From Primula veris (Eukaryota > Streptophyta > Magnoliopsida > Ericales > Primulaceae), in contig OY821741.1 in assembly GCA_963682055.1 (NCBI GenBank), positions 2,301,501 to 2,365,500 of the forward strand: a DNA stretch of 64,000 bases, written 5' to 3'. Positions within the stretch are counted from its first letter, which is position 1. The number at the start of each line of letters is the position of its first letter. Under the pieces are notes generated by a model. That model had not been told where the DNA came from, searched no databases, and saw nothing but the letters and a program-made list of their open reading frames with translations. This document shows positions 48,071 through 62,127 of this stretch, piece by piece. The position numbers were made by a program, and so were the translations under genes.

Positions 48071-50163
48071 ATGGCACCTACCATTGCGGAGTATTTGACT
48101 CTGGATAAAGATGTCCAGAAGGCAAAAAGAAGGTTTAAAGGGGGGAGTTTTAAAATTAGGGCTAACAAAGTTCTAAGTAAGGAACAACAAAATCAACAAA
48201 TACAGCAGTTGTATAGGGTAAAGGATGAAGCGTATGTGCGCAGGGAAGAGGTGATGCAAGGACTGCTCCGTGAACGTCTAATCACCGTTTATTCTTATAA
48301 AGAGTTTCGAGTTGTGGTGAATTTTAAGATTCGCCACAAGTGGCATGTCACGGTTATTCTTGCTGGTTCAGCTTCTACTAGGAGAGTTGAAATTGAAGCA
48401 ATCGCACATTTGCGTCTAATTCAACTTTCGGTATTTTATTTTATTTTTATTTTTTGGTTTAATTCTTGATGTTTCTTGTTTTTGTTTTTTATTCACTTTG
48501 CTAATCTGAAGAGTATTATTTTTTATTTAGAACCAACTAAAAATTATCCAGATAAACATAATAGTAACGTCATAATAGTAACCTATTTTGTTTTTATTTT
48601 CCATCGGTTCTGGACTATTTCGTTAGGGAAGTGGTACTTGTGGACTGATTGTGTAATTGCGCGTTTTTTTGTTTATTTTGTATTTATTTTCCATCGGTTC
48701 TGGACTATTTTGTTAGGAAAGTGGTACTTGTGGACTGATTGTGTAATTAAGCGTGTTTTGTTTATTTTGTATTTATTTTCCATTAGGGAAGTGGTACTTG
48801 TGGACTGATTGTGTAATTATGCGTGTTTTGTTTATTTTGTATTTATTTTCCATCGGTTCTGTATTGTTTTGTTAGGGAAGTGGTACTTGTGGACTGATTG
48901 TGTAATTATGCGTGTTTTGTTTATTTTGTATTTATTTTCCATCGGTTTCTGTATTGTTTTGTTAGGGAAGTGGTACTTGTGGACTGATTGTGTAATTAAG
49001 CGTGTTTTGTTTATTTTGTATTTATTTTCCATCGGTTCTGTATTGTTTTGTTAGGGAAGTGGTACTTGTGGACTGATTGTGTAATTACGCGTGTTTTGTT
49101 TATTTTGTATTTATTTTCCATCTGTTCTGGACTGTTTTGTTAGGGAAGTGGTACTTGTGGACTGATTGTGTAATTATGCGTGTTTTGTTTATTTTGTATT
49201 TATTTTCCATCGGTTCTGTATTGTTTTGTTAGGGAAGTGGTACTTGTGGACTGATTGTGTAATTACGCGTGTTTTGTTTATTTTGTATTTATTTTCCATC
49301 TGTTCTGGACTGTTTTGTTAGGGAAGTGGTACTTGTGGACTGATTGTGTAATTATGCGTGTTTTGTTTATTTTGTATTTATTTTCCATCGGTTTCTGTAT
49401 TGTTTTGTTAGGGAAGTGGTACTTGTGGACTGATTGTGTAATTAGGCGTGTTTTGTTTGGGCATTGTGGAAGGATTTTCAGGTTTGAATCAAGGGAATTT
49501 ATGGCTAAGAAGACGATAGCATAAGTACACGAGTTGCGGTTTGGTGTTTTTAAATTAATTCTTTTATTCTTTTCTAATTTCAGGTCGGCCCATGAAGGTC
49601 GAGGTGCTTGCTGGTGATATCAGCTCTTCTTATTTGGTATGCTCTTAGTATTTTATCTTGTTAGCACTCATTTCCACTCCTTGGTTTCTTCTAACTTTTT
49701 TCGTCTTTATCCATGAATCCTGCAACTTTTCAATTTTCTTTGATAAAAAATTTCAGAACCTTTAATCGGAAGTTACAAACCTTCAGTTCTCAGAAATGTG
49801 ATCATTTGATTTTGATATTTTGTATTTCGTTTAAGAGCGAGGAATCTATATGTCTATAAGTTTTTAATTAGAATCAAATTCAAATTACTTATTCTAGGAG
49901 CTGTTTGACAATTAGAACAGATTGTTAGTATTTGTCTAAAGTAGAGTGGTTGCTGTATACTGAGAGCCAACTTGGATTGCAGAACTCGTGGTAAATTTTA
50001 TCATCGCAGTATATTTAAGGGAAAAAATGGATGTTATTGAGCATGCCTTGATCGTGGTAGTGATGATGCAGTTTTTATCCCCTCATGCCTTGATTGTGAT
50101 AGTAACAGATGCAATTTTGTTTGTTTGGCTTTTCAGGTTAGTAAGAGGCTGGGAGTTGATTAA
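48071..50163 (+). CDS. Unrecognised gene, probable spliced ORF (copy 2)
   Basis: Copy of 19585-21677. The first exon (48071-48430) is unchanged at the protein level. Possible later exons are 49584-49636 and 50137-50163. The phase conflict between the first exon and the RPMKVEV exon is the same as in copy 1, so it is not a copy-specific lesion. Function unknown; weak ALY/THO4-like resemblance only in the RPMKVEV segment. Confidence 0.4.
48583..49451 (+). repeat. Minisatellite, 10 units of about 88 bp (unit copy 2)
   Basis: It has the same total length and unit number as 20097-20965, but units 5 to 8 appear in a different order of variants (base after GTAATT: A, C, T, C here; C, T, A, C in copy 1). 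Confidence 0.97.
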
Positions 50164-51783
50164 CTAAGCAAGTTCAAGTACAAAATCGGTGGCAAGGCGA
50201 GTATCGTATTTTTTTCCAAGTCTTTCAATAGGATATTAACATACTTTAGACTAGTGACTATATGGAATATAATGTGGATGAATCGTGGTATGTACAGTAA
50301 GAAAGTGGTATGGATTATGTGGATAAAGGTGGTAATCCTAGTTTCAGTATTAGTATTAATTAGCCATGCTAATTCCAAATTAGCTCGTTCTGTGGATCGA
50401 AATGATAGCCTTGTGTAGCACTTGTATTTTATAGTCACTTGCAAGTTAATACAATGAGACTATAGTATTCTTCAAAATTACTTGCTATAATAGTGATTGA
50501 AATGATAGCCTTTTTCGAGAGTATTTTCTGGGTCGGGACTCATGACCACCACTCCACCAGATTATCTTTATGATACCTTTTTTCTTAGGGAATTTTCATG
50601 ATATTTGATATAAAACATGTGCAACCACCACTGAATTGATTTTCCTCTCCCTACCTTTTCTTTATTCTTGATCCAATGGATGAGAAATTTAGCGCAGGCT
50701 GCCTTAGTTAAAATAGGGCAGTAAAATTGCATCCCCTCAAGGCTGCTGCCAAATTTTAAACTTTATAGAAATATATTCATCAATTTAAAAAATTCAGCCT
50801 AATTTGCTAAGATTGAAAGTTGGTTTTTGGTCACGCAAATCCAGTAGTCTAACATTGAACATTTTGTAGTTGTATGATGTGTTAGGTTACATGTTGTTGT
50901 AAGATGTTAAATAATGATCATTTTTTTTCCCACAATAAGAAGTGTAAGAGTACCCATTAGATGATTAGAACTTATCATGACACTCGTTAGTTTCCTTGTC
51001 AAGTTTTTTGTTTTTTGATACAACTTGTTAAGTTTGGTGAGTGAGTTGGTAAGTGTTGCGGCTTTTCTATTCATTTTTAGTTTTTTTTTTATTTATAAAA
51101 TGTCCCGTTACTTTATTTTCGGGGTTTAAATATTTTGTAACTAAACATTAGATAACTTGCTTAGAGAAAAATACATCAATGTGGTGAAAAAGTAGTCATT
51201 AACATGTGAATTTAACACGCATTTTATCGCTCAAGTGGCAAATCCTAACATGTCACTTCTATCTATATCATTGTTGAGTATTTTAACTGAGCCCTTCCAT
51301 TTTTGACTGAAACAAAACTAGCCAATATTAGTAAATATCTTATTATCCACAATTGCGGCAAAATTGGTTTATGACGCTGTATTCGGTTATTTTTTCCAGT
51401 TTAATCCATTATTAATAATATAGAACTCTTTTAGCTGGCTATTTCCAAGTGCTAAATGATAGTCAAGACTCGAGCAACGTTCTTTATTTTTTGACAACTG
51501 ATATTTTGAAGTACTAGAATTATGTAACGCATTCATCTTATGAGACTCATGCTTGCAAGCTAATTGAATTTCGCATGATTTTATCAATTTAGTGGAGATA
51601 GGTAATACTCTGAATGATGGATGGCGAAACACTTCACAATAACCAGGTCTAAGTGCCGCTTCTTTGAAGTTACATCACTAAAAATGTGGAGGAAAAAAAA
51701 ACATGAACCAATTTTCCAACTATGATCCAATTTTTAAACTTGAAAATTCATTCAACATTCTGCTGTAATCTCTAACAAACTTG
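50164..51783. other. Spacer between convergent genes (unit copy 2)
   Basis: Copy of 21678-23297; no supported gene. Confidence 0.5.
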
Positions 51784-52206
51784 ACGGGATTTCAATCCGA
51801 GTTATCACTGTTACCACTTATTAAGCAAACCTTTTGATATTTAACAATAGTGAATTAGTAACATGTATAATTTTAAAAAAGAAAATCCCCACAAGGTAAA
51901 ATTTTAATATATACCAACACCAATTCACATCCCACAATTAGGATGATTATTCGAAACATTTTTGGCTATAAAGCTCTTCAACTTCAGGGGCTAACGGGAT
52001 TTCAGAGTTATCACTATAACTGTTACCACTTATTAAACAAACCCTTTGATATTTAACAATAGCGAAGAAATAACTCGTATAATTAAAAAAATATCCCCAC
52101 AAGGTGAAATTTCAATACCAAACCCATTCCACATCCCACAATTAGGATGGTTATTCGAAACCAGGTTGAACCATTTTTAGCTATAAAGCTCTTCTACTTC
52201 AAGGGG
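51784..52206. repeat. Tandem duplication of the PEX11 3' end (unit copy 2)
   Basis: Copy of 23298-23720 with the same 210-bp period. Confidence 0.85.
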
Positions 52207-53038
52207 TCTTTGCTTTCGGCGGTGAAGGAAGTAACTGCATATGAATGTAGCAAAATGAATCAATTAACATAAATGAAACAAAAAATAATTTACTGATTAA
52301 GAGTTTTTCTCGCCAACCCACAAAAGCTCCCCCACTCCCAAAGTGAAACTCAAACCATTAAGATGAAGTTAAAAAAGGAATCGAATTGTATGTGTTAGTT
52401 ATACCTGGTAACAGGATATGAGAGAGGTGACAAATCCGAGACCACCTGTGACACGGGGAGTGACTTTCTTAGGTGCCAATTGAAGCAGCCCAATTGCAAC
52501 CACTATGTCCAAACCCGACTTAATCAACGCCAAAGACCTATTGTTCGACTTTTGGAGCTTAACACGGTACACCTCGTTCTAAAGCACCAAACGTAAATAA
52601 GTAAGAAAAACAAAACAAAACTAAACTTGCATCAGTTGTTAGGGAAGTGCCAAGATGACAACATTACCTCGCACTTTTCATTTGCCTTGAAATCCTTCTC
52701 TAATTTCTTCATTGATGCAGACAGCCTTGCAAGCTCCGCAGCCTGAATAAATATCCAACAAATTGTTGGTGATTTTAGTATCATCAATGTATTTTAGTAG
52801 TAATGTGATTTATTATAGGTCGATGCAATAATGCGTTAAACTCGGAAACGAGTTAGGGAAGTGCGGAGTGCACGCTCGTCGAGCCAACGTATAATTGAAT
52901 ATGAATAATTGAAACGGGATTCCAAGGGGCAGAGCCCCTGGCGGGGTCCAAGGGGCAGAGCCCCTGGCGGGGTCCTAGGGACAGCGCCCCTGGCGGGGTC
53001 CAAGGGGCGAGAGCCCCTGGCTGGGGTCCCGCTGTCTT

Positions 53039-54721
53039 TTGAACAGTTTCTCTTTTATACCTAGACCAAAGGACTCTATACCTAATTCAGATGAATCTCT
53101 AAGGGATGATCATTCAATTGATGTGCCAAGTGAGACACTTGAACCCCGTAGGAGCAAAAGAGCTAGAAAATCTAGATCTTATGGATCTGATTTTCAACTA
53201 TATTTAGTTGAGGGATCAAGAGATCAGATTGGTACTCAATACTATTATTGTTATAGTATAGAGGAGGATCCAAGAACGTATGATGAAGCTGTGAAATCTC
53301 GAGATTCTGTTTTTTGGAAAGAAGCAATTGATGAAGAGATTGGTTCTATCATGGAAAATAATACTTGGGTATTATCTGATTTACCACCAGGTTGCAAACC
53401 ATTGGGTTGCAAATGGATCTTCAAAAAGAAGATGAAAGTCGATGGTACAATTGACAAGTTTAAAGCTAGATTAGTTATCCAAGGCTTCAGACAAAAGGAA
53501 GGGATTGGTTATTTCGATACCTATGCTCCAGTTGCCCGTATCACTACTATTAGATTGTTGATTGCCTTGGCGGCTATTCATAATCTAGTGATTCATCAAA
53601 TGGATGTCAAAACAGCATTTCTGAATGGTGATTTGGAAGAAGAAGTGTATATGAAGCAACCTGAAGGATTTGTAATGCCTGGTAATGACCATAAAGTGTG
53701 TAAGCTAGTTAAGTCGCTGTATGGGCTGAAACAAGCTCCGAAGCAGTGGCATCAAAAGTTTGATGAAGTTGTTTTGTCTAATGGTTTCATTCTAAACCAA
53801 GCAGACAAATGTGTATATAGCAAATTTAATACATCCGGTAAAGGAGTTTTCATTTGTCTATATGTTGATGACATGTTGATCTTTGGCACCGACCAAAATC
53901 AAGTTGATAAAACGAAGAATTTCTTGTCATCAAAGTTCTCCATGAAAGATATGGGAGAAGCGGACGTTATTCTTGGTATTAAGATTAAACGGGAGAATAA
54001 GGGGATTGTAATTACGCAATCTCATTACATTGAGAAAATACTCAAGAAGTTCAATTATGAAAGTTGTTCTCCAGTAAGTACTCCCATGGATCCGGGAGAA
54101 AAGCTTATGCCAAATATAGGTAAACCTGTGGATCAACTTGAATACTCAAGAGCTATAGGCTCTTTGATGTATGCTATGATTAGCACTAGACCGGATATTG
54201 CTTATGCGGTTGGAAAATTGAGCAGATTTACTAGTAATCCTAGTAGACATCATTGGCATGCGATAACTAGGGTATTCAAGTACTTGAAGGGTACTATGAA
54301 TTATGGATTGGCATATATGGGATTTCCTTTGGTGTTAGAGGGTTATTCGGATGCTAGTTGGATAAATAATGCTGAAGACTCATCCTCTACAAGTGGATGG
54401 GTGTTCTTGCTTGGGGGAGGTGCCATCTCATGGGCTTCCAAGAAGCAAACATGTATAACTGGTTCCACAATGGAATCTGAGTTTGTAGCATTAGCAGCTG
54501 CTGGTAAAGAAGCGGAATGGCTCAGGAACTTGGTGTATGAGATTCCGATATGGCCTAAACCGATATCACCAATTTCTATCCGTTGTGATAGTACTGCCAC
54601 ACTGGCTAAAGCTTATAGTCAAATATACAATGGAAAGTCTAGACATTTGGGTGTTAGACATAGTATGATTAGGGAATTAATCATGAATGGGGTGATATCT
54701 ATTGATTTTGTTCGGTCGTAA
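53039..54721 (+). CDS. Copia pol fragment: reverse transcriptase and RNase H (copy 2)
   Basis: A 560-codon ORF equal to 24527-26209, with the YVDDM reverse transcriptase motif and the RNase H domain. It has the residues usual in the family at the two RT positions where copy 1 differs, so copy 1 carries the derived changes. The premature TAA (54719-54721) before the conserved RNase H tail is shared. Gag, protease and integrase are missing. Confidence 0.9.
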   Translation: MNSFSFIPRPKDSIPNSDESLRDDHSIDVPSETLEPRRSKRARKSRSYGSDFQLYLVEGSRDQIGTQYYYCYSIEEDPRTYDEAVKSRDSVFWKEAIDEEIGSIMENNTWVLSDLPPGCKPLGCKWIFKKKMKVDGTIDKFKARLVIQGFRQKEGIGYFDTYAPVARITTIRLLIALAAIHNLVIHQMDVKTAFLNGDLEEEVYMKQPEGFVMPGNDHKVCKLVKSLYGLKQAPKQWHQKFDEVVLSNGFILNQADKCVYSKFNTSGKGVFICLYVDDMLIFGTDQNQVDKTKNFLSSKFSMKDMGEADVILGIKIKRENKGIVITQSHYIEKILKKFNYESCSPVSTPMDPGEKLMPNIGKPVDQLEYSRAIGSLMYAMISTRPDIAYAVGKLSRFTSNPSRHHWHAITRVFKYLKGTMNYGLAYMGFPLVLEGYSDASWINNAEDSSSTSGWVFLLGGGAISWASKKQTCITGSTMESEFVALAAAGKEAEWLRNLVYEIPIWPKPISPISIRCDSTATLAKAYSQIYNGKSRHLGVRHSMIRELIMNGVISIDFVRS

Positions 54722-55368
54722 CAAAACTTAGCTGACCACTTGACGAAGGGGTTAGCTAGAGACTTAGTGAATAAGTCGGTAATTGGGATGGGATTAAAGT
54801 CCATTTAAATCTATTAGCTGTGGTATACCCAATTCCCTTCGAATACAACGTTAGAAGCAGAATTCAATGTGGAAAGATCATAGTTAGAGATTGGAGCAAT
54901 TGTGTTTATCTTCCCAAGGTATGTGCTCAGACCTGCAAGTGATGGCTAGGTTGAAGTATATCTTCTTAATGGTTCTTTTGAAAAATTGCAAATGCAGGTG
55001 CAAGATTAAAAGGATCACCTATGTGAGCATGAAGTTTTGCCGCTTCAAGAAGCTTGGACTTGGCTTCCTATATGCTTATTAATGGATAAGGACACATGGC
55101 TTGTAAAGTGTCAAGTATGAATAGTAGAGTATTGTAAGAAACATATGTGTACTATATCTTCAGATATTCAAATGGATTGACGGGTTCAATCGTTATGACA
55201 CCCAGATTTTCGAGTATTTGGAATGTGTATTTGTACTAAGATGAAAATTCAATCGTAAGACATTTTCATCTATGCATTTGTTTGATTGTTATACCTGTGT
55301 GTTATACCCTTGTATATATTATTGTATATACTGAGTAAATCAAGGATTACACTAAAATGGGGGGGATT

Positions 55369-56043
55369 TGTTGGTGATTTTAGTATCATCAATGTATTTT
55401 AGTAGTAATGTGATTTATTATAGGCTGATGCAATAATGCGTTAAACTCGGAAACGAGTTAGGGAAGTGCGGAGTGCACGCTCGTCGAGCCAACGTATAAT
55501 TGAATATGAATAATTTTGAATAGTTGGACCCTTTCCCAACAGTTGCTTCCTTTCCGGAAAATTTTGAATAGTTGGACCCTTTCCCAACAGTTGCTTCCTT
55601 TCCGGAACAGTTGCTTCATTTCCGGAACAGTTGCTTGCTTTCAGTTTCGGTTATTGATCTCCTATATAAGAAGTCATTTGGCCTCGGTTTTGGTGACAGA
55701 AACATATAAGAAAATTCTCTCTACATTCCTAATCTATTCTCCTTGCCAGAAACAGATTGTTCTTCAAGAATTATCCCCACAAAGATTTCGTGAACCCAGG
55801 CAATAATAGGGTCGAAATACTTTGTTCGGAAAGTGTACGAACACGATTCTTCGAAGTTATCCAGGATTATCATACCCTAAATATCTAACCCAAATCGTAT
55901 TAAAAACTTTCAACATTCAAGTAATAACGTAAAAACAAGACATATTTATAGTTTACAACTTCTTGGATTGCTGGATGGTAATACAAAGACAAAGGGTGTC
56001 CTTTGCAGGATTGCTATGAATACCATATGGATAGTGTATACCA
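55369..56043 (+). repeat. 3' LTR of the copia element (unit copy 2)
   Basis: Copy of 26857-27571 with a shorter AACAGTTGCTTCC minisatellite (about 40 bp less). Confidence 0.85.
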
Positions 56044-57502
56044 ACAAATTATTCTACTCATCTACTATCTAGTCTAACCTCCATGTAAGATCTTTGATTT
56101 TGTGGTTTAGTAGGTGTTTTGAGCTCTTTAAGAACGTGAAAAACGGTGTTTTGAACGTGATTACGTATAATAGATATAAACGTAAAATGGATATGACACC
56201 TGAACTTAGCTAAAAAAAATATGGCACCTACAATTGTAATATCGTTGGTATCTGTATAGTTACTACAGTTCAAACAAACAAAAACTATGTTGGAGCTAAA
56301 AAAAATTGATCTGGATTCTGATTCAGCTTGAAAGGGAGTAAAGTAAACATCAAAATAATGGAGAAAATTACTGAGGCAAACCTCTGTTAGAGTTGTACAG
56401 ACTGATGAACTCATCCAACAGTATAAAGATATCCTGCCGATCAGATCTGCATTCTCTTTGTCCTGGTATAGAGTACAAAAATTTCATGTGTTAGTAGATA
56501 GTACTAGTATTTAAAATCCCAGAGCAAACTGTGAATGTGTAAAAAAAAGTTCACTTAATTAAATACCTTGTAGATTCCTGACCTTCCAAGCCAGACGATT
56601 TGATCAAGAAACAGAAAAGTTGACAACAGTGCATTTTTAGTCTGATAACAATAAAATTGGTCAGTTACAAGAGTAAAAATATTGAGAGGAGAAGAACTGT
56701 TTTAGGCATTCAGCTGTATACCTTTCCCAGCAAAATAAGGGGAAGAGGGGTTCCTGGAGCTACTGGACTAATTAGCCCATGGAGATCATTGACAAACTGC
56801 ATAAAGTGATAAACAAAAATAAAGGTTTAGTAGTGCAGAAAGATGATGTAAAAATAAGATAGGCGTCAATATTCTTGAAAAAGATCTACTAAATAAGGAA
56901 GGTACTTATAGATTACAGGTCATCCCGGAAAAAAAAAGTCTGATGTAAGCTAAACTCTGATATTTCGCCTCACCTATAGTCTAGCTCGATAAAGGCTTGT
57001 CAAGTAGATACAATAATCGGCTATAAGTTAGAATAACCACCGAGATCTTGTTAAAAGGGAGCTAAGCCCTTGATTGGTTACAACTTTTAACTTCAGACTT
57101 TTGGCTTTTTTGCTGAAAAGTGGGACTGCATTTGGTTAATCAGCAACAAAGCTGACCCTTTTTGGGTTTTTTTACCACGAAAGAGATTGAAGCTTTACGC
57201 TGAATGAACCTAGCTACCTAAAAAAACTCCATCTTGTAGGTAAACCTTTATATTTTACCTGCTAATTTATATGTAAGCAAACTGCGACAATTGAACTTTT
57301 AAAACCCGACCTTGAAGAGAAGAAAAACTTTCCGTGCCAAGCTAGTATTTTTGTCAACAACTTAAGCGGTGCCAGGCTCTCCATTGCTTATGAATTTCGA
57401 ACCATATTGTATTGCCCTGCGTATCTTGTCCCTAGCTTCAGCCTTATTTAGATACAGCACAACGAGGGCAAGTTCTGTTCTGGCCACATCTAGTGTAGTC
57501 AT

Positions 57503-58988
57503 AATTAATCCTTAAAAGTACCTGTGATGTTAATTTCAAGTTTAGCTATAAATTTTAAAAAGATAGATTTGACTAGAAGAACACAAACTATGGCATCATT
57601 AGCTTGCATTTTATAAGCTTAGACTTTTTGCCTGTTCACTTTAACTTTGACTGTATTTGATTGACCAACCTATAAGCTGAGTTCTTTTTTATCTGTAACC
57701 TGTATAAAGCTTAATCTTTAGGCTAAAGGAAAGTCCAGCTTATCGCTTACAAATTGCAACCAAACAAGCATTGTGATTCCAAAGAAGAAATACTTGATGG
57801 ATGGAAAATGAAAAAATATAAGAGTAACAGATTACAGAAAGTTCAGTCCCGACAACTCAAACTTAATAATAGCTGAACAAAGTCTAGAGATGTGTTTTTC
57901 ACAATAATGTGTTTTACTAACTGATGAAAAATCAGCGTCTTGCCCATAAACTATATGAACATTACAGAAGAAAATAAGCACCGATATCCCTTTCCCCAAT
58001 ATAAATTTATTTGTTTCTGACTTGGCGTTAGCTAGATCGATTTGTTTCTTACATAATAGGTTGGAATATGTTCTGGATCTTCCTTACTACATAGATAACA
58101 TTACAGACTAAAAGATTCCTGCGGTGATTTTATTTTTTCTTCTCTTTTATTTTGTGTCAGTATCTATAGTTTTTAGTAACACACTCTCAACAAACCCCAT
58201 GAGGAGAAATCACAGGTAAATAACTGAACGTACAAAGGGGTTAATTAGTGGTTTGAAAAACATCAGCATCAGCTATAAAATGGAGGCTCAAACATTTTAA
58301 CAATTCCCTCAAAAATAAGTCGAATAAAGGTGCAACAAGCCAACTAATATCACCATGTTAGGCTCTACATTTAAAAAAAATTATGAACCATGGACATCTT
58401 CAACAACATTTCTTACCAACCCATAATACCACAATATAAGCACATGTTCTAAATAATATAGTTTGATCCACAATGGACACTAACAGAGACCTTTAGGGAG
58501 GGTGTAATAAAGGCCTGTTTGGTAGCACACAAATGGTTGAGGTAACTAACAGAGAAGCTCAACTAAAAGCACAAAACGTTAAGAGCAATAAACAAAAATT
58601 GACTTTTATGGGTTGACTATTTAAATTATGATTATATAATGTTATAATTAGTGTTGTTGATGTAGCTATGGTATTTTTAATATTTTATTACTGACATTGT
58701 CAGTTGTCGCATTTGCTAAAAGAATAAAAAATAATCTATTAAATATTTGGTTGCTTAATTAGGTACTCCTGCTGAATATTTGAGAACATGAAAACAATTT
58801 ATCAATAAGTTGAAAGTTTTCGCGACCGATGACAAATAAACTTTGCTTATTTATTGAAATCCTGCGCCAAATAAAACTAAATAGATATTTCAAAGTTTCC
58901 AACATTATATTATTTGTACCACTTGGTCATTTTTTTGACGGTAATTTAAACTACGTACATTTCATTTAAACTGGAGTAATTTTAATAT
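57503..58988. other. Non-coding: upstream region of PEX11 copy C
   Basis: Copy of 509-1994; no ORF supported. Confidence 0.5.
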
Positions 58989-60004
58989 GGGGGAATTCTC
59001 TATAAGTAACTTATAACAAGTTATATTACTCATAGATATCTTCATAAGTTCACATTTCTCATAGGTATCTCTTTTTAATTATTTAGTTTATTTACTAAAG
59101 AGTATTACAAACCAAAATATAATAGACATATTTTATCTTTCTACAAACCCAAAAAAATAGTTTTAAATTACAACAAAATAAAAAAAAAACACAAAAAAAT
59201 TATAAAAAATATAAAAAATCACAAAAAATGAAAAAAATCACAAAAAATCATAAAAAATCATAAAAAATCATAAACAATTATAAAAAAATCATAAAAAATT
59301 ATAAAAAAAATAAAAAGAACTATAAAAAATGAAAAATTCATAAAAAAATCACAAACTTTTTAACAAATTACAAAAAAAAATATAATTTTTTTTGTCAATA
59401 TAACACTTTTTATACCGAAAAATCTGTTTTATCATAAAAAACACTTTTTCCATCAAAAAGTGATTTTTTTAATACAAAAAGTGGTTTTTACATGAAAATG
59501 TGCTTTTTTTTTTAATCTAAATGAGCTGAAAGTGCATCTAGTTCAGTCGAAAGTACGTATAGTTTAGTCAAAAGTGTATATAGTTCAATAAAAATGCATA
59601 TAGTTCAGTCGAAAGTGCATATAGTTAGTCAAAAGTGCATAAAATTGAGTCGAAATTGCATTCAATTGAGCTAAAAATACATCTAGTTCCGTTGAAAGTG
59701 CATACAATTCAGTCGAAAGTAAATATAATTTTTTGTGATTTTTTTCATTTTATATAATTTTTTATTATTTTTTATAATTTTTTATGATTTTTTTTTATTT
59801 TTTTATAATTTTTTGTGATTTTTATAATTTTTTATGATTTTTTTCATTTATGAGGGAGAGAGAGAGATATTTTCTGTTTTTTTATGAAATTAGATTTTTT
59901 TTTAATTTATATAGTATGAAAAAGTGGTACCTAAGTGAAATGCAAATTATAATAGGTATCTAGTGGGAATTAAAGTTCAAAGTGGTACATATGAGGTATT
60001 AATT
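58989..60004. repeat. Foldback element with A-rich and T-rich arms (unit copy 3)
   Basis: Copy of 1995-3000 with about 11 extra bases in the AAAAAATCATAA region. Confidence 0.5.
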
Positions 60005-60585
60005 CTTTTAATATCGATAGGCAATTTCGCGGGTTTTAACCTGACCCGACCCGAGGACGAAGTTGTACTTTTACCCATTTGATCCGACCCGACCCGACCC
60101 ATTTGACCCGTTTTTAAAAAAATATATTTAAAAAAAAAATCTCATAAATGTCAAAGATTTGAAATAAAATTTGTTAGTTAGATTAAAAAATCATTTGATT
60201 TAGAAGTATAATATAAAAATAATATAAAATAGAGAGTTTAATATATATGAGAGAGAAGAGAGAGGGTGTGTTAAGTTGCATTTTTTTTAATTTGCACTTT
60301 TACCCATTTAAATCCGACCCGACCCGAATATAATTGCACTTTTACCTGGCCCGCGACGGGTCGGGTCGGGTCGAAACCCACGAAATTGCCATCCCTAGTC
60401 ATACTCCATCAAACTTGAAAATATTGTCCTAAAAGCCAGATTTTGAAAATTCCGAGTTATCAAATCAAAATTTCAAAACCGTCAAATGTGCACTCTCAAA
60501 CAAATTTGTGAAGATGGAGCGGCGCTAGTTCTTCAAAATTTATGTCATCGAGTCTACTCAATATAGAAAACATGCATATGTAACC
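59453..60585 (+). repeat. Segmental duplication member 1 (unit copy 3)
   Basis: Copy of 2448-3581. No member-2 partner exists in this truncated unit. Confidence 0.85.
60020..60390. mobile_element. CCCGACCC-rich hAT-like MITE (unit copy 3)
   Basis: Copy of 3017-3386. Confidence 0.6.
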
Positions 60586-60858
60586 CGGCCCATATATTTA
60601 CTTTGACATTTGAAGGCAAATATATTGTGACATTTTACTTCTTACAGCACTTTCAAATATGGTTTTTTATAAGTCGCCCTAGTTGATTATAATCACTTGC
60701 TTATAAACAACAGAGCTTGATTCATACTAAAATATAAAACATAAAAAGCTCGTTTTACTGCTTTTTACGCCGTTAAAACTTGTACTTTTAGCATAGCTTT
60801 TGTAAACGCTTTATGTCAAATTTTAGCTAATAAAAACACTGATAGTCTATTACATTGT

Positions 60859-61990
60859 CAAAAATTACATTAGATTGTCAAAAAACTTGAATTATATTAT
60901 TAAAAAATTTGTATTAGATTGTCAAAAAAATTGTATTAGATTATTATAGAAATTGAATTAGATTGTCTATTACATTGTCAAAAATTGCATTAGATTGTAA
61001 AAAATAAAATTATATTAGATTGTCAAAAACTTGTATTAGTTTGTAAAAAAAATTGTCAATTATTTTGTATTATAGTGTCAAAAATGTTGTTTAGATTGTC
61101 AAAAAAAACGTATTAGATTGTCAAATTTTTTGTATTAAATTGCCAAAAAAAACGAATTATATTGTTCAAAATTTTGTATTAGATTGTAAAAAAAATTGTA
61201 TTAGATTGTCAAAAAAAATATATTAGATTGTCGAAAATTTGTATTAGATTGTCAAAAAAAATCATTAGATTGTTAAAAAAAATTATATTAAATTATCAAA
61301 AAAAGGTTATTAGATTGTCAAAAAATTGTATTACATTGTTAAAAAAATTGTATTACATTGTTACAAAAATTGTATTATATTTTCTATTTATTGTCAAAAA
61401 TTTGTATTAGATTGTCGAGAATTTGCATTATATTTTCAAAAAACTTGTATTAGATTGTCAAAATTTTTATATACAATTGTCTATTAGATTGTCAAATAAA
61501 TTATATTAGATTTTCAAAAAAAATTATATTAGATTGTAAAAAAATGTATTACATTGTCAAAAAATGTGTATTATATTCTCACAAAAATTGCATTAGATTG
61601 TCAACAAAAATTTGTATTAGATTGTAAAAAAAAATTCGAAAATTTTAATTTTTTTTCGAAATTTTATAATTTTTCAGGATTTTTTTTTTCCTGGAATTTT
61701 ATATTTTCTTTAGTATTTTATATTTTTCCGGAATTTTTATAAATTTTGGAAGAGATTGTTAAAATTATTTTATTTTTTTTGGATTTTTTTTTTAGTTTTT
61801 TGGAATTTTTTTTCAATTTTTCATTTTTTTTTACAAATTTATAATTTTATAAATTTTCTGGATTTTATTTTATTTTTTTTACATTTTTTACAATTTTTTT
61901 TTTAGTTTTTTTTTTATGGATTTTATTTTAATGTTTTCAAATTTTTTTACATTTTTTTTATTTGGACAAAATGTGTTGGATTTATATATA
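60859..61990. repeat. ATTAGATTGTC minisatellite and T-rich tract (unit copy 3)
   Basis: Copy of 3855-4960 with one additional TTGTATTACATTGTTAAAAA unit near 61330 and small changes in the T-rich tract. Confidence 0.85.
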
Positions 61991-62127
61991 TATTGACAAG
62001 GACACTAATTTGCAATAAATATTTTAAAAATAGTAACAAATATTAAATTAATAGTTTTAAAAGTTAACAATCAAAAATTGACTGTGTTGGGCCAATGTAT
62101 TTTAAAGGTGGTCATAGTTTAAAATAA

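Larger units (their letters stand above)
52764..56043 (+). mobile_element. 5'-deleted Ty1/copia retrotransposon in PEX11 intron 4 (unit copy 2)
   Basis: Copy of 24278-27571 at the same insertion site. Partial 5' LTR 52764-52915, GC-rich block with four 26-bp units (about 52917-53033), pol fragment, polypurine tract, and 3' LTR 55369-56043. The LTRs here differ at the base pair after ATAGG (TCGATG versus CTGATG). Confidence 0.9.
28523..56994 (+). repeat. Tandem array, unit copy 2 (28.5 kb)
   Basis: Collinear with copy 1 over its entire length. Differences seen by eye are isolated substitutions and repeat-length changes: the GC-rich block in the Mutator-like element is one unit shorter, the GC-rich block in the copia element one unit longer, and the LTR minisatellite about 40 bp shorter. 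Confidence 0.97.
52199..57502 (-). pseudogene. PEX11: PEX11 copy C with a nonsense codon in exon 1
   Basis: Exons in coding order: 57311-57502, 56722-56796, 56567-56641, 56382-56462, 52668-52742, 52405-52578, 52199-52234. The structure is identical to copy B, including the copia insertion in intron 4. In exon 1 the plus-strand base 57364 is A where copies A and B have G. This turns codon 47 (glutamine, in the [10 protein letters not shown] region) into TAA at 57362-57364, so translation would stop after 46 residues. The other exons show no lesion. Either this is a fresh pseudogene in the array or the base is an error; the change is a C-to-T transition on the coding strand. Confidence 0.85.
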
